A DNA stretch of 53,472 bases from an uncultured Prevotellaceae bacterium (lineage in GTDB: Bacteria > Bacteroidota > Bacteroidia > Bacteroidales > Muribaculaceae): positions 1 to 53,472 of the forward strand of contig ONKF01000018.1 of assembly GCA_900318335.1 (NCBI GenBank). Reading direction: 5' to 3'. Positions 44,882-53,020 of this stretch are shown one piece after another (positions within the stretch are counted from its first letter, which is position 1; each line of letters begins with the position of its first letter). Position numbers and translations under genes: made by a program. The notes below the pieces were generated by a model. The model saw only the letters and a list, made by a program, of their open reading frames with translations. It was not told where the DNA came from and did no database searches.

Positions 44882-46698
44882 GACTGCACGTTAGTTTTGC
44901 GTTTCACACTTTCCAATCGGTCGATGATGCCAGCAGCCTCGTCGAGCACCGCATTCATGTCATCGGATGCGAGTTCAGGAGCATACTGGGCAAACTCGCA
45001 CTTGTCGATGAGATCTATTGATGACTTGCGCAGCTGTTCATCGATGCCATATTGCTCCAGCTCGGCATTGATGTTTTCCTTGCTCAACTCGCTCACAGGG
45101 ATGGACAACTTGTCACTCATGTAGCCCCACAGGGCATTCAGCATCTCGGCGTAGAAACCACTGCGGTCGCCACGCGAAGCAAAGCCACGTGCGGCCTTGA
45201 GACGGCGCTGAGCCACCTTGCTGGCGCGCTTGGAGCGCATGCGGCGCACATCGGCACGTTCCTTGAGCTGCTTGCGGTAATACAGCAATAGAGCCACCAG
45301 GGCCAGCAGCGGCAGGATGAACCACAGCCAATAGGTCCAATTGTCCACGATATAGCCGTGGGCTTTCTTCAGCCCCAGGTCACCGCTCTTGATGGGACGG
45401 ATGTCCATATTCTTCATGCGGTAGTGGTTGCTGGGCTGGCCCTCACCCTTGGCTACGGAGAGATGACGACCCGGGACGGGGACGGTCACATACTTGCCCG
45501 CTTCGGGGTCAAAGTAGGTGAACTCACCGGCAGGAATATCAAACTCGCCGACATACTGCGGAATGAAGGTGTAATCCATCACCACCTTGCCGCTCATGTC
45601 GCCAGAGCCATCGTTGACCTGGACATCAGTCTTGGGATCATAGACATCAAACTGGTCAGGGAAGTTGACCTCGGGCGCCTTGATATACTTGATGTTACCC
45701 GTACCGCTGATGATATAGCGGTAGGTGGCAGCGCTATAGGTCTTGAGACCCGTGGCGGGCTTGAGGTCGGTCGTGACATTGAAACGTCCGACGGCGCCCG
45801 TAAACGAGGCGGGCTTGGGCTCGGGCAGTGGCAGGATGTTGACGGTGGCCTTGTTGCTGGTCACCTTAAGGTCCTTCTCGACAGGCTTGGAGATGGTGCC
45901 GAAGATGCTGCGGAAAGTATCGAACTGCACCACACTCACGTCATAGTTACCCGACGTGATGGTCAACTTGCCGCTCTGTTGGGGATACAGGATACACTGC
46001 TTGAGGATTGCCGTCATGTAGCGTTCCCCATTCAGGGTTTCCACCTTGTTCAGACTGGGCTGCACGGGAATCTCCTCGATGAGGAATCCGTCAAACGAGG
46101 GCTGAATGGTGGGCAAGAACTGCGAAATCTGGTACTTGGTGTACAACTTGATGGTGCACACAACGGCCTGCTGCTCATAAACATGCGGCTTGGACAACTC
46201 AATACGCACAAACAGGTCCTTGCCACTCACGGCCTTGTCGGCGCTCTGCGTCATGGGATCACTGTAGGGCGTGGGGGCACCGGGAGTGGTCTGTTGCTGC
46301 GGCTGCGAATTGGCATGGCTGCCCGACGGCAGTACTTCAATCGTGAAAGGCTTGGTTGCCATGCGCTTGCCACCCACGACAATCGAGGCCGCACCGATAT
46401 GGCATTTGCCTGTCGCCGTGGCCTTGTAAATCATCGTGTACTCCTCGCTCGAGCTACTGCTTGACTTGCCGTTGACCCACGATGAGCTATAACTGTGGGA
46501 CACGCTGGGACCGTAGATGAGTTTGGCACCGCTCACCTCGGGCGGCGAGAAACTGCTGCCCTCGCCATTGCTGAGCACAAACGTGACATTAAACTTGTTG
46601 CCCTCAATCACCTGGTGTGGCGCCTGGACGGTAAATGATGCCGCTTGGGCCACCATCACGGTCAAGAGCAGGATTGCTATATTGATAATTCGCTTCAT
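44878..46698 (-). CDS. batD: BatD: membrane protein of the aerotolerance operon
   Basis: 606 residues. Signal peptide (1-19), then several immunoglobulin-like BatD repeats (VQAPHQVIEGNKFNVTFVL... PEVSGAKLIYGPSVSHSYSS) up to about 430, one membrane helix near 440-460 (NWTYWLWFILPLLALVALLLYY) and a cytoplasmic helical tail. BatD is the large periplasmic scaffold predicted to work with the VWA proteins BatA and BatB. Overlaps batE by 4 bases. Confidence 0.88.
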   Translation of the reverse strand: MKRIINIAILLLTVMVAQAASFTVQAPHQVIEGNKFNVTFVLSNGEGSSFSPPEVSGAKLIYGPSVSHSYSSSWVNGKSSSSSSEEYTMIYKATATGKCHIGAASIVVGGKRMATKPFTIEVLPSGSHANSQPQQQTTPGAPTPYSDPMTQSADKAVSGKDLFVRIELSKPHVYEQQAVVCTIKLYTKYQISQFLPTIQPSFDGFLIEEIPVQPSLNKVETLNGERYMTAILKQCILYPQQSGKLTITSGNYDVSVVQFDTFRSIFGTISKPVEKDLKVTSNKATVNILPLPEPKPASFTGAVGRFNVTTDLKPATGLKTYSAATYRYIISGTGNIKYIKAPEVNFPDQFDVYDPKTDVQVNDGSGDMSGKVVMDYTFIPQYVGEFDIPAGEFTYFDPEAGKYVTVPVPGRHLSVAKGEGQPSNHYRMKNMDIRPIKSGDLGLKKAHGYIVDNWTYWLWFILPLLALVALLLYYRKQLKERADVRRMRSKRASKVAQRRLKAARGFASRGDRSGFYAEMLNALWGYMSDKLSIPVSELSKENINAELEQYGIDEQLRKSSIDLIDKCEFAQYAPELASDDMNAVLDEAAGIIDRLESVKRKTNVQS

Positions 46699-46747
46699 TA
46701 CATTTGACAGTTTTCAGTCCCTATAGTCTATTGACGGCCTAAAGCCT

Positions 46748-47656
46748 CTACCACTTCTTGTTGGTGCGCTGGCGTTCGTGACGCTGTTGCTGGGCCTGCT
46801 GGGCGTTGATGCGCTGTTGCGTGGCGCGTTCGCGGTCTTGCATGGCCTTGAGCACCTGCTCGGCATTCTGCTGGCTCATGCCGCCCTGCTGTTGTTGCTG
46901 TTTCTGCTGGTCCTGTTTATCCTGATTATTCTGGTTGTTCTGATTCTGATCTTGCTTGTCCTGGTTCTGCTTATCCTGGTCCTTGTTTTGGTCCTTGTTT
47001 TGGTCCTTGTTTTGGTCCTTGTTTTGGTCCTTATTCTGGTCTTGGTTCTGATCCTTGTTTTGATCTTTGTTCTGGTCCTTATTCTGGTCTTTATTCTGAT
47101 CCTTGTTCTGGTCCTTATTGTTCTTGTCCTGTTGCTGCTTCTTGAGCTGAGCCAGGCGCAGGTTGTGACGTGCCTGCTCGTCATCGGGGTTGCAGCGCAG
47201 GGCGTGCTTATAGAATTCTACCGCCTTGCCGTAATCCTGACGGCCATAGGCGATATTCCCCAAGTCATAGGAGGCCTTGCCACGCAACTGCTTGTCCTGA
47301 GCGCCCTTGGCCAGATTGGTGAGGATGCCCTCGGCCTGGTTCATCGGGTTCTTCTCGTCGTCCTGCTGGGCGGTAGCGCTGCCCTGGCGCATGAGGGCGG
47401 TAGCGAGGTTGAATTGAGCCTTCTCGCTGGCCGGGTTGGCCTGCAACGCCTTGCGGTACTCGACCTCGGCCTCGGCATAGCGTTTTTTCTCATACAGTTT
47501 GTTGCCGTTGCGCAGACACACACGCTCCTGCTTGTTCATCTTGGGAGCCTTGGACTGGGCTTGAGCCAAGTTACCCATTGCCAACAGGGCCACAATGGCC
47601 ATGACAATGAGCCTACTGCTGCGTGACCTCATTATTGTTGTTTTTATCTTTCTCAT
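46748..47656 (-). CDS. batC: BatC: TPR protein with a long KDQN repeat
   Basis: 302 residues from ATG at 47656 (ATG at 47632 is possible); either way the start lies inside the 3' end of batB. Signal peptide (LIVMAIVALLAMGNLAQAQ). TPR repeats at about 50-85 and 125-165. Then eleven consecutive (K/Q)DQN units and KDQD (about 180-228), a poly-Q/N run, and a basic C-terminus. The repeat is a 12-base DNA tandem and can vary by slippage in steps of four residues without a frameshift. TPR and low-complexity tail are common for BatC, but the exact repeat is lineage-specific. Confidence 0.85.
   Translation of the reverse strand: MRKIKTTIMRSRSSRLIVMAIVALLAMGNLAQAQSKAPKMNKQERVCLRNGNKLYEKKRYAEAEVEYRKALQANPASEKAQFNLATALMRQGSATAQQDDEKNPMNQAEGILTNLAKGAQDKQLRGKASYDLGNIAYGRQDYGKAVEFYKHALRCNPDDEQARHNLRLAQLKKQQQDKNNKDQNKDQNKDQNKDQNKDQNKDQNQDQNKDQNKDQNKDQNKDQNKDQDKQNQDKQDQNQNNQNNQDKQDQQKQQQQQGGMSQQNAEQVLKAMQDRERATQQRINAQQAQQQRHERQRTNKKW
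46973..47116. repeat. 12-base tandem repeat inside batC
   Basis: Twelve 12-base units encoding (K/Q)DQ(N/D). Four consecutive units near the left end are identical (GTCCTTGTTTTG in plus orientation); the others differ at third codon positions. Confidence 0.85.
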
Positions 47657-48704
47657 CTTTTATGGTGTTCTCTTTCTTTTCCTTAGTAAAGAAATTATAT
47701 TTCTTGAGCCACGGGTTCTTGCGCTCGAGCAACAGCAAGAGCCCTAACAATAACAGCAGGGCGATGGTGGCAAACACGGGGAATTGCTCATCGTGCTGGG
47801 TGTAGCTCACGGCAGCCAAGTCGCTCTTGGCGAGTTTGTCGAGGGTCTCCTGAAGGGTCGAGACGGCATCGGCGGCGGTACCCGAGATATAGACGCCGTC
47901 ACCGGCATCGGCAATCTCCTGGGCCATCTTCTCGTTGAGGTAGGTGGTCACGGGCTCGCCGTTATCATCGGTGAGATAACCTCCCTCAACAGGGATGGGG
48001 GCTCCGGTTGTCGAGCCCACACCGATGACGTTAACATGGACGCCCATCTTGGCGGCATTCTTGGCAGCGCTCACGGCATCGTCCTCAAAGTTCTCGCCGT
48101 CGGTGATGATGATAATCGCCTTCTGGGACTTCTTGCTCTGGGAGAAGCCGTTGAGGGCCAGATTGATGGCGGCGCCGATGGCGGTACCCTGGGTGGGCGC
48201 CATGTTGGTATTGATGCCGTTCAGGAAGAGTTTAGCCGATGCGGCATCACTCGTCATGGGCATCTGCATGTAGGCATTGCCGGCAAACACGATAAGACCC
48301 ACCTTGTTGTTATCGAGGCGGTCAATGAGTTTCTGCAGGATCATCTTGGAACGCTGCAATCGGCTCACGTCCTGCGGATTATCGGTGCTTGATGCGTTCA
48401 TCGAGTTGGACACATCGACAGCGACCATCACCTCGATGCCATGCACCTGGGTCGTTGTCTTGCTCGTGCCAGCACGGGGGCGGGCCAGCACCACGATAAC
48501 CATCGTGAGCAACAGCAACTCTATAGTGAGACGTATCCATGGCTTGTATCGCGAGACCTCGGGCATCAACGGCTCGATAGACGCGCGCTTGCCATAGCGC
48601 TCCAAGCGGCGCCGGCGGTCGCGGCGGTTCCATAGGAACAGCAGCACCAGCATGGGCAGCAGGAGCAGCAGATAGAAATATTGTGGATGAGCGAAATTAA
48701 TCAT
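47613..48704 (-). CDS. batB: BatB: VWA-domain membrane protein
   Basis: 363 residues. Two N-terminal membrane segments (about 9-26 and 58-76), a VWA domain with the MIDAS motif D97-x-S99-x-S101 (VDVSNSM), IITDGENFEDD, a C-terminal membrane helix (about 318-335, ATIALLLLLGLLLLLE) and a short charged tail. Paralogue of batA. Overlaps batC by 44 bases (20 if batC starts at 47632). Confidence 0.9.
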   Translation of the reverse strand: MINFAHPQYFYLLLLLPMLVLLFLWNRRDRRRRLERYGKRASIEPLMPEVSRYKPWIRLTIELLLLTMVIVVLARPRAGTSKTTTQVHGIEVMVAVDVSNSMNASSTDNPQDVSRLQRSKMILQKLIDRLDNNKVGLIVFAGNAYMQMPMTSDAASAKLFLNGINTNMAPTQGTAIGAAINLALNGFSQSKKSQKAIIIITDGENFEDDAVSAAKNAAKMGVHVNVIGVGSTTGAPIPVEGGYLTDDNGEPVTTYLNEKMAQEIADAGDGVYISGTAADAVSTLQETLDKLAKSDLAAVSYTQHDEQFPVFATIALLLLLGLLLLLERKNPWLKKYNFFTKEKKENTIKDEKDKNNNNEVTQQ

Positions 48705-48705
48705 A

Positions 48706-48734
48706 ACTCTTAATTCTCTAATCTTTAACCTCTA
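48706..48734. repeat. Loose heptamer array between batA and batB
   Basis: Units of 7, 8, 7 and 7 bases ending in TTA or CTA (ACTCTTA, ATCTTTA, ACCTCTA and one 8-base unit) in the 46-base spacer. Weaker than the other arrays. Confidence 0.45.
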
Positions 48735-48750
48735 AACGGTGCGCGGCACA

Positions 48751-49746
48751 TCATGGTATGTGCCTTAACAGGGTGTAATCCAGCAACAGGCTGAGCAGCA
48801 GCAAGCCAAGCAACAGCAGTGCCCAGGGCTCATAGTGGTCCTCGGTGTGGGTGAAGCGCTGCACGTCCATGTGGGTCTTCTCCATCCGGTCGATTTCCTT
48901 GAAGACGTCGCTCAGCACATTGCCTGACGTGGCACGGAAGTACTTACCGCCCGTGCTGGCGGCAATGTTCTTGAGGGTAGCCTCGTCGATGACAACGGGC
49001 ATGCGCTGATACTGGATATTGCCGGCATAATCGATGGCAACGGGATACTCGGCAGTGCCATTGCTGCCAACGCCGATGGTGTAAATCTTGATGCCAAACT
49101 TGCGGGCGATGTCGGCAGCGGTGTTAGGCGCCACGACACCGGTATTGTTGGAGCCGTCGGTGAGCAGGATGATGCTCTTGCTCTTTGCCTTGCCGTCACG
49201 GATGCGGTTGATGGCGGTGGCAATGCCGTCGCCGATGGCCGTTCCATCTTCAAGGGCGCCAATCTCGGTTTGCCCGATGGCATTGACCAGCGTGGCGTTG
49301 TCCATGGTCATGGGCACCTGGGTAAAGCTCTCGCCGGCAAACAGCACCAGGCCGATGTTGTCGTGGTCACGGCCACTGACAAATTGGGTCGCCACCCTCT
49401 TGGCGCTCTCAAAGCGGTTAGGCGAGAAATCCTTGGCAAGCATACTGGTGGACACGTCGAGCGCAATCACTATGTCGGTACCCTCGACGTCGCTGGTGGA
49501 CCAGCTGTCCTTGGTCTGCGGGCGGCACAGGATGACAATCAGGCAGGCCAGCGCACCCAGTTTGAGGGCAAACGACAGATGCTTTAGCCACACCTTCCAA
49601 CTCGTGCCCAGGCTGTCAAACGCACGGGTTGACGAGATATTCATCTCGGGCTCGTTCTTATCCTGGCTGTAGATATACCAGGCGATGAGCGGAATGATCA
49701 GCACGGGGAGCAGCCACAGCCATCCCGGATGGGCAAGGTTCATCAT
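48751..49746 (-). CDS. batA: BatA: VWA-domain membrane protein
   Basis: 331 residues. Two N-terminal membrane segments, MIDAS D97-x-S99-x-S101 (IALDVSTSM), LLTDGSNNTG, and a C-terminal helix (YEPWALLLLGLLLLSLLLDYTLL). BatA and BatB are thought to form a VWA pair acting on exported substrates with MoxR as the ATPase. Start ATG at 49746 overlaps the previous stop by ATGA. Confidence 0.9.
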   Translation of the reverse strand: MMNLAHPGWLWLLPVLIIPLIAWYIYSQDKNEPEMNISSTRAFDSLGTSWKVWLKHLSFALKLGALACLIVILCRPQTKDSWSTSDVEGTDIVIALDVSTSMLAKDFSPNRFESAKRVATQFVSGRDHDNIGLVLFAGESFTQVPMTMDNATLVNAIGQTEIGALEDGTAIGDGIATAINRIRDGKAKSKSIILLTDGSNNTGVVAPNTAADIARKFGIKIYTIGVGSNGTAEYPVAIDYAGNIQYQRMPVVIDEATLKNIAASTGGKYFRATSGNVLSDVFKEIDRMEKTHMDVQRFTHTEDHYEPWALLLLGLLLLSLLLDYTLLRHIP

Positions 49747-50702
49747 TTCTTCACCTCCTCCTTCTTTTCAGGTTGTTCAACAACAGGGCGAGTGGCCTCG
49801 ACGAAGTTCACAGCACGCTGATAGGCGACCTCGTTGTCGTCGGCCAGCGGGCGGGCGTTGGCAAATTTCACGATGTCGGCCACCTCGAGAATCATCTCGA
49901 GCTGCTCGTTCACGGCACGGGTCTCGTCGTTCTTCTTCAGGGTGTCGATAATCTGTGACGAGGTCATCTCCACAGCGTTGATGTCAAAGCGGCGGTCAAT
50001 ATAGACCCTCAAGATGTCGGTCAAGCCTGTGAAGTATTCCTTCTCTTGGCTTCGCTGCCACAACTGGGCAGCCTTGAGGTTCTGCAGGTTGATCATGGCC
50101 TCCTCGTAGGGCGGCAAGCGCTTCCTGCTGGGCTTCAACGGGTTGATACCCTTCTTGTAATACTTGCGATAGACCCAGATGCCGCCACCGATGAGCAGCA
50201 GCGCCAACAGCCATGCCCACCAGTAGTTGGGCAGCCAGTCCAACAGATTAAAGGGGACATCCTCGACGGGCTTGATGTCATGGATGTCCTTCATCTGGCT
50301 CACGTCAACGGGCAGCACCTTGAGGCTGAGCTGGTTGCAATAGGCGGTATCGCCATTCACCACATAGGGGATGGGCTTGATGACCCACATGCCCGAGTCA
50401 AAGCTCTGTATAATAAGGTCTCGATTGATCTGGATGCGGTTGTTGCCCAGGTCTGTCGTGTCGGCCTTGGGGCGCTCGGCAATCTCGACCATGGCGTTAA
50501 GCGTGTCGGCCTGCTCGCCGGGGAAGAAGCCACGAGCGTCCTTGTCCTGGGTGATTTCCAGGTGCAGCGCCGTGGTCTTGCCCATGAGCAGCGTGGCACT
50601 GTCGAGCTTGGCCTTGAACGTGACATTACCACCCCAGGCACCCATGGCAGTAGCCACAAGCACCACGGCGGTCATCACGATATGTCTCACGTGTTGTGAC
50701 AT
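49743..50702 (-). CDS. Conserved membrane protein of the bat operon
   Basis: 319 residues. Signal peptide (MTAVVLVATAMGAWG), a BatD-like immunoglobulin domain (about 27-130, TFKAKLDSATLLMGKTTALHLEITQD), one membrane helix (about 160-180, WWAWLLALLLIGGGIWVYRKYYKKG) and a cytoplasmic helical domain. It fills the constant slot between the DUF58 gene and batA. No formal name is known to me. Overlaps batA by 4 bases. Confidence 0.82.
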   Translation of the reverse strand: MSQHVRHIVMTAVVLVATAMGAWGGNVTFKAKLDSATLLMGKTTALHLEITQDKDARGFFPGEQADTLNAMVEIAERPKADTTDLGNNRIQINRDLIIQSFDSGMWVIKPIPYVVNGDTAYCNQLSLKVLPVDVSQMKDIHDIKPVEDVPFNLLDWLPNYWWAWLLALLLIGGGIWVYRKYYKKGINPLKPSRKRLPPYEEAMINLQNLKAAQLWQRSQEKEYFTGLTDILRVYIDRRFDINAVEMTSSQIIDTLKKNDETRAVNEQLEMILEVADIVKFANARPLADDNEVAYQRAVNFVEATRPVVEQPEKKEEVKK

Positions 50703-50711
50703 TTCTATTAT

Positions 50712-50762
50712 CTTTAAACTCTAAACCCTAAACTTTAAACTTCAAGTCGCACGTGACTTGAA
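50712..50762. repeat. Composite element: heptamer array plus stop-codon hairpin (copy A)
   Basis: Plus orientation: four units CTTTAAA, CTCTAAA, CCCTAAA, CTTTAAA, then CTTCAAG leading into a hairpin with 8-base arms TTCAAGTC/GACTTGAA (50741-50762) around a 6-base loop. The hairpin covers the stop codon of the DUF58 gene. A near copy is at 51666-51717. Confidence 0.75.
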
Positions 50763-51614
50763 TAGACCCATCAGGGCAGTCACATAGTCCTCGTCGGTCG
50801 CCACGGTGGCGAGATCGACGTTGCAGCGCTGCAGGGTGCCGTTGACGGCCTGCTGCTGGTTGTACCACCAGCGGCTGTAAGCGTCACGCACGCGCTTGCT
50901 GGAGGTGTCCACCCACTTCATGGTGCCTCGCTCGGCATCACGCACGCGCATCAGCCCGACGTTAGGCAACTGGGCTTCACGCTTGTCATACACCTGAACA
51001 GCGATGACGTCGTGCTTGTGGTTGGCGATGGACAGCGACTTGCTGTAATCGTGCTCATCGATAAAGTCGCTCACCAGGAAGGTGGTGCACCGTTTCTTCA
51101 GGGCGCTGGTCATGTATTCCAGCACCATATTGATGTCGGTGCCGGTACCCGTGGGCTGGAAATCGAGCAACTCGCGGATGACCAGCAGGATGTGTTTGCG
51201 GCCTTTCTTGGGGGGAATAAACTTCTCCACCTTGTCGCTGAAGAAGATCACGCCCACCTTATCATTGTTCTGGATAGCCGAGAACGCGATGGTGGCACCT
51301 ACCTCGGCCATCATCTCGCGCTTAGCGACACCCACAGCGCCAAAGTCCTTGCTGCCGCTCACGTCCACGAGCAGCATCACCGTGAGTTCTCGCTCCTCCT
51401 CATAGACCTTGACATAGGGGCGGTTATAGCGGGCCGTGACATTCCAGTCGATGTCGCGCACGTCGTCACCATACTGGTACTCGCGCACCTCGCTGAAGGT
51501 CATACCCCTACCCTTGAAGGCCGAGTGGTATTCGCCGGCAAATATGTTCTGCGACAGGCCCTTGGTCTTGATTTCGATCTTGCGGACCTTACGCAACAGT
51601 TCGTTAGTATCCAT
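50742..51614 (-). CDS. DUF58 protein (VWA-like) of the bat operon
   Basis: 290 residues, soluble. DUF58 core EVREYQYGDDVRDIDWNVTAR at about 42-62, then a VWA-like fold with LLVDVSGSKDFG (MIDAS-like). Cytoplasmic partner of MoxR in this operon type. Its last codons and stop lie inside the hairpin of composite element A. Confidence 0.92.
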   Translation of the reverse strand: MDTNELLRKVRKIEIKTKGLSQNIFAGEYHSAFKGRGMTFSEVREYQYGDDVRDIDWNVTARYNRPYVKVYEEERELTVMLLVDVSGSKDFGAVGVAKREMMAEVGATIAFSAIQNNDKVGVIFFSDKVEKFIPPKKGRKHILLVIRELLDFQPTGTGTDINMVLEYMTSALKKRCTTFLVSDFIDEHDYSKSLSIANHKHDVIAVQVYDKREAQLPNVGLMRVRDAERGTMKWVDTSSKRVRDAYSRWWYNQQQAVNGTLQRCNVDLATVATDEDYVTALMGLFKSRAT

Positions 51615-51621
51615 TTCTGAA

Positions 51622-51717
51622 AGTTGTCAGTTTTTAGTTTTAAGTTGTTAGCTCATGATGCTAACGCCTAAACTCTAAACCCTAAACTCTAAACTTCAAG
51701 TCGCCTTGCAACTTGAA
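51622..51717. repeat. Fold-back spacer: two opposed heptamer arrays and hairpins (copy B)
   Basis: 51622-51656: five AG-starting 7-base units (AGTTGTC, AGTTTTT and so on). 51647-51665: hairpin GTTAGC/GCTAAC. 51666-51700: GCCTAAA, CTCTAAA, CCCTAAA, CTCTAAA, then CTTCAAG. 51695-51717: hairpin TTCAAGT/ACTTGAA ending 3 bases from the moxR stop. The two arrays face each other, so most of the 105-base spacer can fold into one imperfect stem. Confidence 0.72.
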
Positions 51718-51719
51718 TA

Positions 51720-52715
51720 TCAAGGCACAGCAATCTTGTCCAGGATGTTGCTGATGATCTCGTCGGCAGTGATGTTGTTGGCCTCGGCCTCATAGGTCAG
51801 TCCCAAACGGTGGCGCATCACGTCATGACACACGGCACGCACGTCCTCGGGGATGACGTAGCCGCGGTTACGCAGGAATGCGTAGGCCCTCGATGCCAGT
51901 GCCATGTTGATCGACGCACGGGGTGAAGCGCCAAATGAGATCATGCTCTTCAAGTCGTTCAAGCCATAGTCGCCGGGGAAACGGGTGGCGAACACGATGT
52001 CCACGATATATTTCTGGATTTTCTCGTCGATATAAATCTGCTGGACCACCTTGCGGGTGTCGACGATGTCGGCGGGCGACACCATGGGACGCACCTGAAC
52101 GGGGTCGGGAGCAATGTTCATCTTGATGATCTCGCTCTCCTCGCTCTTGCTGGGATAGCCGATGATGACCTTCATCAAGAAACGGTCCACCTGGGCCTCG
52201 GGCAACGGATATGTGCCCTCCTGCTCGATGGGGTTCTGGGTAGCGAGTACCAGGAAGGGATCGTCAAGTTTAAAAGTCTGCTCACCGATGGTCACCTGGC
52301 GCTCCTGCATGGCTTCGAGCAGGGCGCTCTGCACCTTGGCGGGTGCACGGTTGATCTCGTCGGCAAGGACAAAGTTGGCAAATACCGGGCCCTTCTTGAC
52401 CTCAAATTGCTCTTTCTTGATACTGTAAATCATGGTACCCACCACATCGGCGGGGAGCAAGTCGGGAGTGAACTGGATGCGCGAGAAGCGGGCATCAATC
52501 AGCGATGCCAGAGTGCTGATGGCCTTGGTCTTGGCCAGACCAGGCACACCCTCGAGCAGCACGTGCCCATTGGCGAGCAACGCGATGAGCAACGAGTCCA
52601 CGAGATGCTTCTGCCCCACGATGGTCTGGTCCATACCCTGACGGATCATGTTCACAAAATTACTCTTACTTGCAATCAGGTCGTTCAATTCCCTGATATT
52701 GACTGTTTCTGCCAT
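51720..52715 (-). CDS. MoxR-family AAA+ ATPase
   Basis: 331 residues from ATG at 52715 (a TTG at 52721 also reads in frame). Walker A GVPGLAKT at 56-63, Walker B LADEIN at 117-122, sensor motif ATQNP and the MoxR stretch EGTYPLPEAQVDRFLMK. MoxR ATPases act as chaperones for VWA-domain partners, here DUF58, BatA and BatB. First gene of the operon. Confidence 0.94.
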   Translation of the reverse strand: MAETVNIRELNDLIASKSNFVNMIRQGMDQTIVGQKHLVDSLLIALLANGHVLLEGVPGLAKTKAISTLASLIDARFSRIQFTPDLLPADVVGTMIYSIKKEQFEVKKGPVFANFVLADEINRAPAKVQSALLEAMQERQVTIGEQTFKLDDPFLVLATQNPIEQEGTYPLPEAQVDRFLMKVIIGYPSKSEESEIIKMNIAPDPVQVRPMVSPADIVDTRKVVQQIYIDEKIQKYIVDIVFATRFPGDYGLNDLKSMISFGASPRASINMALASRAYAFLRNRGYVIPEDVRAVCHDVMRHRLGLTYEAEANNITADEIISNILDKIAVP

Positions 52716-52777
52716 AATCAATTATTGTATATATAATTAGTCTAACTCTTAAGGCCTAATGCCTATCTTACAACGTG

Positions 52778-52785
52778 CAAAAATA
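52778..52785 (-). promoter_or_regulatory. Putative moxR/bat operon promoter -7 element
   Basis: Minus strand reads TATTTTTG (TAnnTTTG), about 63 bases before the ATG. No TTG at the -33 spacing. Confidence 0.5.
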
Positions 52786-52956
52786 CATCTTTACCCAACA
52801 CCCACGCGTGAAAATCACGTTAATTTAACAAATATATTGTTAAAAGATTAACACACCCAGGTGTAGCGCATTACCATTCAGCCCAATACCCGCCTCGATA
52901 TCCCACATCAAGCCCTGAGCAAAAGTCAAAAACATATAGTATCTGCCCTAACGCTA

Positions 52957-52993
52957 CAGCGATGAAAGTTTATTCATCAAACTCTCATCGCTG
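52957..52993 (-). terminator. Hairpin after the gene at the right edge
   Basis: 9-bp stem CAGCGATGA/TCATCGCTG, one mismatch, then a further 5 bp, 7-base loop; 27 bases past the stop of the edge gene. No T-run, so termination is probable but not certain. Confidence 0.6.
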
Positions 52994-53020
52994 CAATGTT
53001 AGTCAGACAACAATGAAAAA

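Larger units (their letters stand above)
52716..53020. other. 305-base intergenic region upstream of moxR
   Basis: Contains a loose heptamer run (52741-52768), the moxR -7 element (52778-52785), AT-rich sequence and the hairpin of the gene at the right edge (52957-52993). No gene seen. Confidence 0.75.

Noticed and set aside
46778-47626. Plus-strand frame of 282 residues rich in Leu/Val/Ile
   Set aside because: It is the antisense of the batC KDQN repeat; no start signal and the opposite strand has the TPR protein.
50712-51700. CCCTAAA heptamers as telomere-like ends
   Set aside because: They lie inside an operon on a bacterial chromosome in short diverged arrays; resemblance to plant telomere repeats is chance.
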